A stretch of DNA of 64,000 nt, taken from Bifidobacterium breve (GTDB lineage Bacteria > Actinomycetota > Actinomycetes > Nanopelagicales > Nanopelagicaceae). The DNA lies in NCBI GenBank assembly GCA_945890205.1, contig CAMDCL010000002.1:1-64000 (forward strand), in the 5' to 3' direction. A program made the translations under genes and the position numbers. Below are positions 60,097 to 64,000 of the stretch, in pieces. Under the pieces are notes generated by a model, which was given only the letters and a program-made list of their open reading frames with translations, searched no databases and was not told the origin of the DNA. Positions within the stretch are counted from its first letter, which is position 1; every line of letters starts with the position of its first letter.

Positions 60097-61157
60097 ACTG
60101 TGCGACCTTTCCACATCACCGTTGTACGCACTAAGTATGAGTAAACAATCAGGTAAATCAGTGCAAGGATTGATATTGGATGCAACACACTATCTAGAAC
60201 TCTTCCACCGCTCTTAATTGCGCTGAGTACTCGAGTTCCGACCATGGCTGCAAAGCCAAGCCATCCGTATGGATTACCCAATAGACCCACAATCAAGGGG
60301 GCGATACTTGTAGCAATAAGAAATGCGATGACAAAGAACGTGCCAAATAGAGATCCAAAGGCTTTGTTGAGAGATTTGCCATACCCAGCTTTTATCTCAC
60401 TCCATGATGCATACATGCGGGTCTCTGCTATATCTGAACCGTTGATCACCGTTCCAGCTGATCCACTAGTGATTAAATGACGCGCCAGGAAGACATCATC
60501 GATCACTGCATCTTTGACGGATTGATAACCATCTATTGAAATTAACGCAGAACGTCGTACAACAAAGAACTGTCCATTAGCAACCGCCATAGATTTTTGC
60601 TGTGCTCGTTCAGCAAATCTCAGTGGCACTGTTGTAAGCCAGGACCATTGCAGCAATGGTTGGATCAATCTCTCGGCAAAGTTTTCTGCAATCTGACGTG
60701 GATAAGGCGAGACAAAGTCCAATCGAGCACCATGCATCAGCGTTACCGCCTTATTAATCGCATCATTTGTTAAACGCACATCTGCATCAATAGAAACCAA
60801 CACCTCTTTATTACTTGCCTCATAAAGTTGCTGCAGCGCCCAGGTTTTGCCGATCCAGCCTTCTGCAAGAGGCGCACCTTTAATGATTGTAAAACGTGGG
60901 TCACCAGCTGTAAATCGCTGCAGAAGTTCGTAGGTGGAATCCTCTGAGTTGTCATCTAATAGGTAAAAGTGAAAAGGACCATCTTGAGCTGACAGTGATG
61001 CAACCAACCCCTCAACATTTTCAGCCTCATTGCGCATCGGAACAACCACATCTACAGAGTTCTGCAGATCAGAGTTTGCTTTAGGTGTGCGGATTTGAAG
61101 GAAGTTCAGGGCAGCGATCGTTAGCAATATAAGGGGAAGTAAAGCGAATACGATCAT
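60093..61157 (-). CDS. Family 2 glycosyltransferase, carotenoid-associated (CruG-like)
   Basis: DVVVPMRNEAENVEGLVASLSAQ, LLDDNSEDSTYELL, SIDADVRL; inside the carotenoid cluster. Confidence 0.82.
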   Translation of the reverse strand: MIVFALLPLILLTIAALNFLQIRTPKANSDLQNSVDVVVPMRNEAENVEGLVASLSAQDGPFHFYLLDDNSEDSTYELLQRFTAGDPRFTIIKGAPLAEGWIGKTWALQQLYEASNKEVLVSIDADVRLTNDAINKAVTLMHGARLDFVSPYPRQIAENFAERLIQPLLQWSWLTTVPLRFAERAQQKSMAVANGQFFVVRRSALISIDGYQSVKDAVIDDVFLARHLITSGSAGTVINGSDIAETRMYASWSEIKAGYGKSLNKAFGSLFGTFFVIAFLIATSIAPLIVGLLGNPYGWLGFAAMVGTRVLSAIKSGGRVLDSVLHPISILALIYLIVYSYLVRTTVMWKGRTV

Positions 61158-61164
61158 CGAAGAG

Positions 61165-61968
61165 TTATGGTCTTCCGACCCATCGGTTAAAAAAGTACGG
61201 TACTAACAGCACACCAAGGATCGCACCTGAAAAGAGTGCGATACCGGGACGACCAAAGAAAAATAGATTTCCAACGACTCCAGAAAACCAGGTCCAAAAA
61301 AGTAGAACATCTGCAGCAATTAATGATCCGCCGACCTTGCGTCGATCCCGTGGGGTCGCAAAGTGCAGGATCGTCATCAACGCCATGGTAGATAGCAACC
61401 AACCAAAGGTATTAGACAATGGGATTTCTGGTTGGAATGGAACATGAGCTCCAGTAACTACCCATGTCCATCGACCATCGCTAACCATAAGTGGATCCAA
61501 GAAGAGATCCCACGCTGTCATTAATAATGCGCCATATAAAAACACCCAAGATTTACCGATGCGACGTGCAGCGACTAAACATGGATGAGCGATCATTACC
61601 CAGGCAAATGGAACAACCAAGGGAACACTTAATAACTTAGCTCCCAATGTTGAAGAGTATGTGTACTCACCAAAAGGCCAGCTAGTTGTTACACCAATTT
61701 GCTCAATCAAAAACCCAAATGCCAGAGTAATTCCCAGCAAGCTCCAACCGTATCGAGCACCATATGAAGCCACACCATGAAGAAACATGGCAAGTGCAGC
61801 TAGATACACAGATGCAACTGTGATGACCTGCAACGCTGTGCCCTCTACCAATGGATAAGCGATCTGCATCAATATTGCTAAGCCAAGTGCAACACCCATG
61901 ACTTTGATCAGCAGGGGAGATGCGCCACCTCTGGCCCTACGACGGGGCGTGTAATGGCGAATGGACAT
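61165..61968 (-). CDS. CruF/DUF422-type carotenoid biosynthesis protein (1',2'-hydratase-like)
   Basis: Polytopic; FLIEQIGVTTSWPFGEYTYSSTLGAKLLSVPLVVPFAWVMIAHP...AWDLFLDPLMVSDGRWTW. Confidence 0.85.
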   Translation of the reverse strand: MSIRHYTPRRRARGGASPLLIKVMGVALGLAILMQIAYPLVEGTALQVITVASVYLAALAMFLHGVASYGARYGWSLLGITLAFGFLIEQIGVTTSWPFGEYTYSSTLGAKLLSVPLVVPFAWVMIAHPCLVAARRIGKSWVFLYGALLMTAWDLFLDPLMVSDGRWTWVVTGAHVPFQPEIPLSNTFGWLLSTMALMTILHFATPRDRRKVGGSLIAADVLLFWTWFSGVVGNLFFFGRPGIALFSGAILGVLLVPYFFNRWVGRP

Positions 61969-62008
61969 AGGTGTAAGTCTGCCTTATTCCATTTATTTAA
62001 TACAGTTA

Positions 62009-62659
62009 CTACAAAGATCCCCGTACTTCACGCACAGCAAATCGAGCAAAAAGCTCCTCTGAATACCAGTTAAAGGCCGATGTATCTGCAATCGCCTTTT
62101 GATGCGCCGCACCCTTGTATGCAAACTCTCGAATCGCAGCCGCTGACTCCCACAGTGAAAAAGTGCCCTGAAGTCCAATAGGGGCTTCACCAATTCCAAT
62201 CGCTGCAACCAAGCCAGGTGCAGATTTCAATGAAATCGTTACAGGCGGCACCGATCGCCAAAATCTAAAGTTCTGACTCCACTTAATGCGCGCACGAGTA
62301 ATTGCCGCAACCTGTCCATCCCAATCTTTGGCGGTTGCAACAAAGGGTTCCTTGCCCGCCCACTTGCCATGAGATGAAATCGGTTCCAGCACTGCACGAA
62401 ACTCAGATACTGAACCCTTGCGCCAACGGTTAATAACAGTTGATGTATCAAAGTTTTCAAGATCTTTAACAACGGCTACTAAACCCCACTGCAGCGCATT
62501 GGCATCACTGGGCGTAAAGGTTTCACCCTTGCCCGTGCCTAATGATTTGTGAAATGAAACATTCTTATCTGCCATTAAGAAGAAACGATCAAAGCCCATT
62601 GCAAAGATCGCATTCACCACACGTGATGGCTTAATTGTCCAGAAGTAAGCAACAATCAT
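62009..62659 (-). CDS. CrtA-like (spheroidene monooxygenase family) protein
   Basis: FFLMADKNVSFHKSLGTGKGETFTPSDANALQWGLVAV, ITRARIKWSQNFRFWRSVPPV, IGIGEAPIGLQGTFSLWES, WYSEELFARFAV; ATG at 62659 overlaps the ybaK stop. Confidence 0.8.
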   Translation of the reverse strand: MIVAYFWTIKPSRVVNAIFAMGFDRFFLMADKNVSFHKSLGTGKGETFTPSDANALQWGLVAVVKDLENFDTSTVINRWRKGSVSEFRAVLEPISSHGKWAGKEPFVATAKDWDGQVAAITRARIKWSQNFRFWRSVPPVTISLKSAPGLVAAIGIGEAPIGLQGTFSLWESAAAIREFAYKGAAHQKAIADTSAFNWYSEELFARFAVREVRGSL

Positions 62660-63144
62660 TAATCGCCAACAACCATAGGTTCTGCACCAGTACATTCAAG
62701 TAACTCTGCAAATGTTGTTGGATACACCGCATGAGGGTGGCCCGCAGCAGCCCACACAACTTCATACTCATTTAATGCCTGATCAATAAGAATCGTTGCG
62801 GGGCAGGTCCAGCCGATTGGAGCAACGCCCCCGATGGAAAACCCTGATTTTTCCTTTACATAATCAGCATCCACTCGTCCAAGTTTTTCAATACCTAATT
62901 TCTTGGCGACCAAATCAGTGTCGACACGATGGCGTCCACTTGTAATAATTAAAAGCGGCGATTCATCTGGAAGTTTGAAGATAAGCGATGATGCGATCTG
63001 CCCAACTTCAATTCCTAAAGCCGATGCCGCCTCTTGAGCGGTACGTGCGCTATCGGAGAGAACATGGACCTCACCTGTTAATCCGTGATCAGCAAGGGCT
63101 GCAATTACACGCTTGACCGCTGCCTTTTCCTTGACGCCATCCAT
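62659..63144 (-). CDS. YbaK/EbsC-family aminoacyl-tRNA deacylase-like protein
   Basis: QIASSLIFKLPDESPLLIITSGRHRVDTDLVAKKLG, GFSIGGVAPIGW. Confidence 0.88.
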   Translation of the reverse strand: MDGVKEKAAVKRVIAALADHGLTGEVHVLSDSARTAQEAASALGIEVGQIASSLIFKLPDESPLLIITSGRHRVDTDLVAKKLGIEKLGRVDADYVKEKSGFSIGGVAPIGWTCPATILIDQALNEYEVVWAAAGHPHAVYPTTFAELLECTGAEPMVVGD

Positions 63145-63186
63145 GAACCAAGGTTATCCAATTAATTCAAGTAGGCTCAGGACCAT

Positions 63187-64000
63187 ATGACTACTGATTT
63201 ATATGCCCTCGGGATGCGAGCACGTAATGCAATTTACGCCTCCTTCTTTCTGTTGGGCTTTCTAGGTCTTGCATGGATCCCACGCATTCCAGAGATCAAG
63301 GACTCATTAAGTCTTAGTGATGGCCAATTTGGCTTAGTTTTATTGGCGAGCACAGTTGGCTCTATTCCTGGAGCACAGATTGCAGGAAGAGCGGTTCACT
63401 CCTTTTCATCCAAGCTTGTAGTGCGCATCGCTGGAGCGTTGCTTCCAGTAGGTGTCTTTGTCATTGGCATAGCCGATACTGTGCAGCTTTTATTGTTAGG
63501 GCTTTTCATTACCGGTTTTAACGTTGCATTTATGGATATTGCGATTAATGGCCAAGCTGTTGAGATTGAGAAACACACTAAAGGCCGATGGATGTCTAGC
63601 TTTCATGGTTTCTGGAGCATTGGTGCCTTTGCTGCAACCTTAATTGGCGGATTAATCGCAAACTTTGTTTCCCCCAGAGACAACTTAATTGCAATCGCTG
63701 CAATTGGTTTGTTTGCATTTCAGTTTATTGCACATTATATGTTGCCTGCAGAACATGATGGTCACCTAGGCGAGCCAGGGAAAGATGATGCCGGCAAGGT
63801 TTCACTGTTTGGTAAAGAATCTTTAATTTTGTGGGCACTAGGAATCGGGTTGATGTGTTCTTTAATCCCCGAAGGCGGTGCCTACGAGTGGAGCGGAATT
63901 CTCTTGCAGGATCACATGGGTATCGGCAAAGGCTTAAACGCTGCAGCTGCGACAACCTTTTCGCTAGCAATGATCGCAAGCCGTTTGCTGGGGGATCGTG
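63187..64000 (+). CDS. MFS transporter, 3' truncated by window edge
   Basis: MTTDLYALGMRARNAIYASFFLLGFLGLAWIPRIPEIKDSLSLSDGQFGLVLLASTVGSIPGAQ; open to window end. Confidence 0.85.
   Translation, partial: MTTDLYALGMRARNAIYASFFLLGFLGLAWIPRIPEIKDSLSLSDGQFGLVLLASTVGSIPGAQIAGRAVHSFSSKLVVRIAGALLPVGVFVIGIADTVQLLLLGLFITGFNVAFMDIAINGQAVEIEKHTKGRWMSSFHGFWSIGAFAATLIGGLIANFVSPRDNLIAIAAIGLFAFQFIAHYMLPAEHDGHLGEPGKDDAGKVSLFGKESLILWALGIGLMCSLIPEGGAYEWSGILLQDHMGIGKGLNAAAATTFSLAMIASRLLGDR

Noticed and set aside
63157-63189. TAGGCT upstream of the terminal MFS gene as another leaderless promoter
   Set aside because: Spacing is 9 nt rather than 6, so it was not counted in the motif set.
1-64000. Search for CRISPR arrays, transposases, phage genes, toxin-antitoxin or restriction-modification defence systems
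   Set aside because: None recognisable; essentially all sequence is accounted for by housekeeping, metabolic and transport genes.

Overview
This 64 kb window is chromosomal DNA from an actinobacterium with a compact, streamlined genome. The gene content and style resemble freshwater Nanopelagicales/acI, but that assignment is inference. Coding density is very high, and I see no transposase, prophage, CRISPR array, rRNA or tRNA. Left to right: the nrdJ 3' end; a secreted DUF2202 gene bracketed by two identical terminators; an FMN-riboswitch ribDEBAH operon followed by prpBCD; a DinG-type helicase; a heme/iron ABC locus (hmuTUV-like) beside two neocarzinostatin-fold-like secreted proteins; a SAM-IV riboswitch with metX; rpoD; type II topoisomerase subunits (parE/parC) around an ABC-F gene; psuK/psuG; sepH; an oxidase/acetoacetate-decarboxylase/SDR cluster; rplS-lepB-rnhB-yraN-comM-dprA-era; glgA/glgC; xylB-like; a PPi-type pfkA; aroG-II; ogt; ltaE; nfo; a PASTA kinase; a TPP-riboswitch-controlled PnuC-family transporter overlapping a small P-loop kinase; and a carotenoid cluster (crtE-crtI-crtB plus a second desaturase, GT2, CruF-like and CrtA-like genes). 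The most notable structural signal is a recurrent TAnnnT-N6-(A/G)TG arrangement at many first-gene starts. It implies widespread leaderless transcription and includes a pair of overlapping opposite-strand -10 boxes between crtE and metF.
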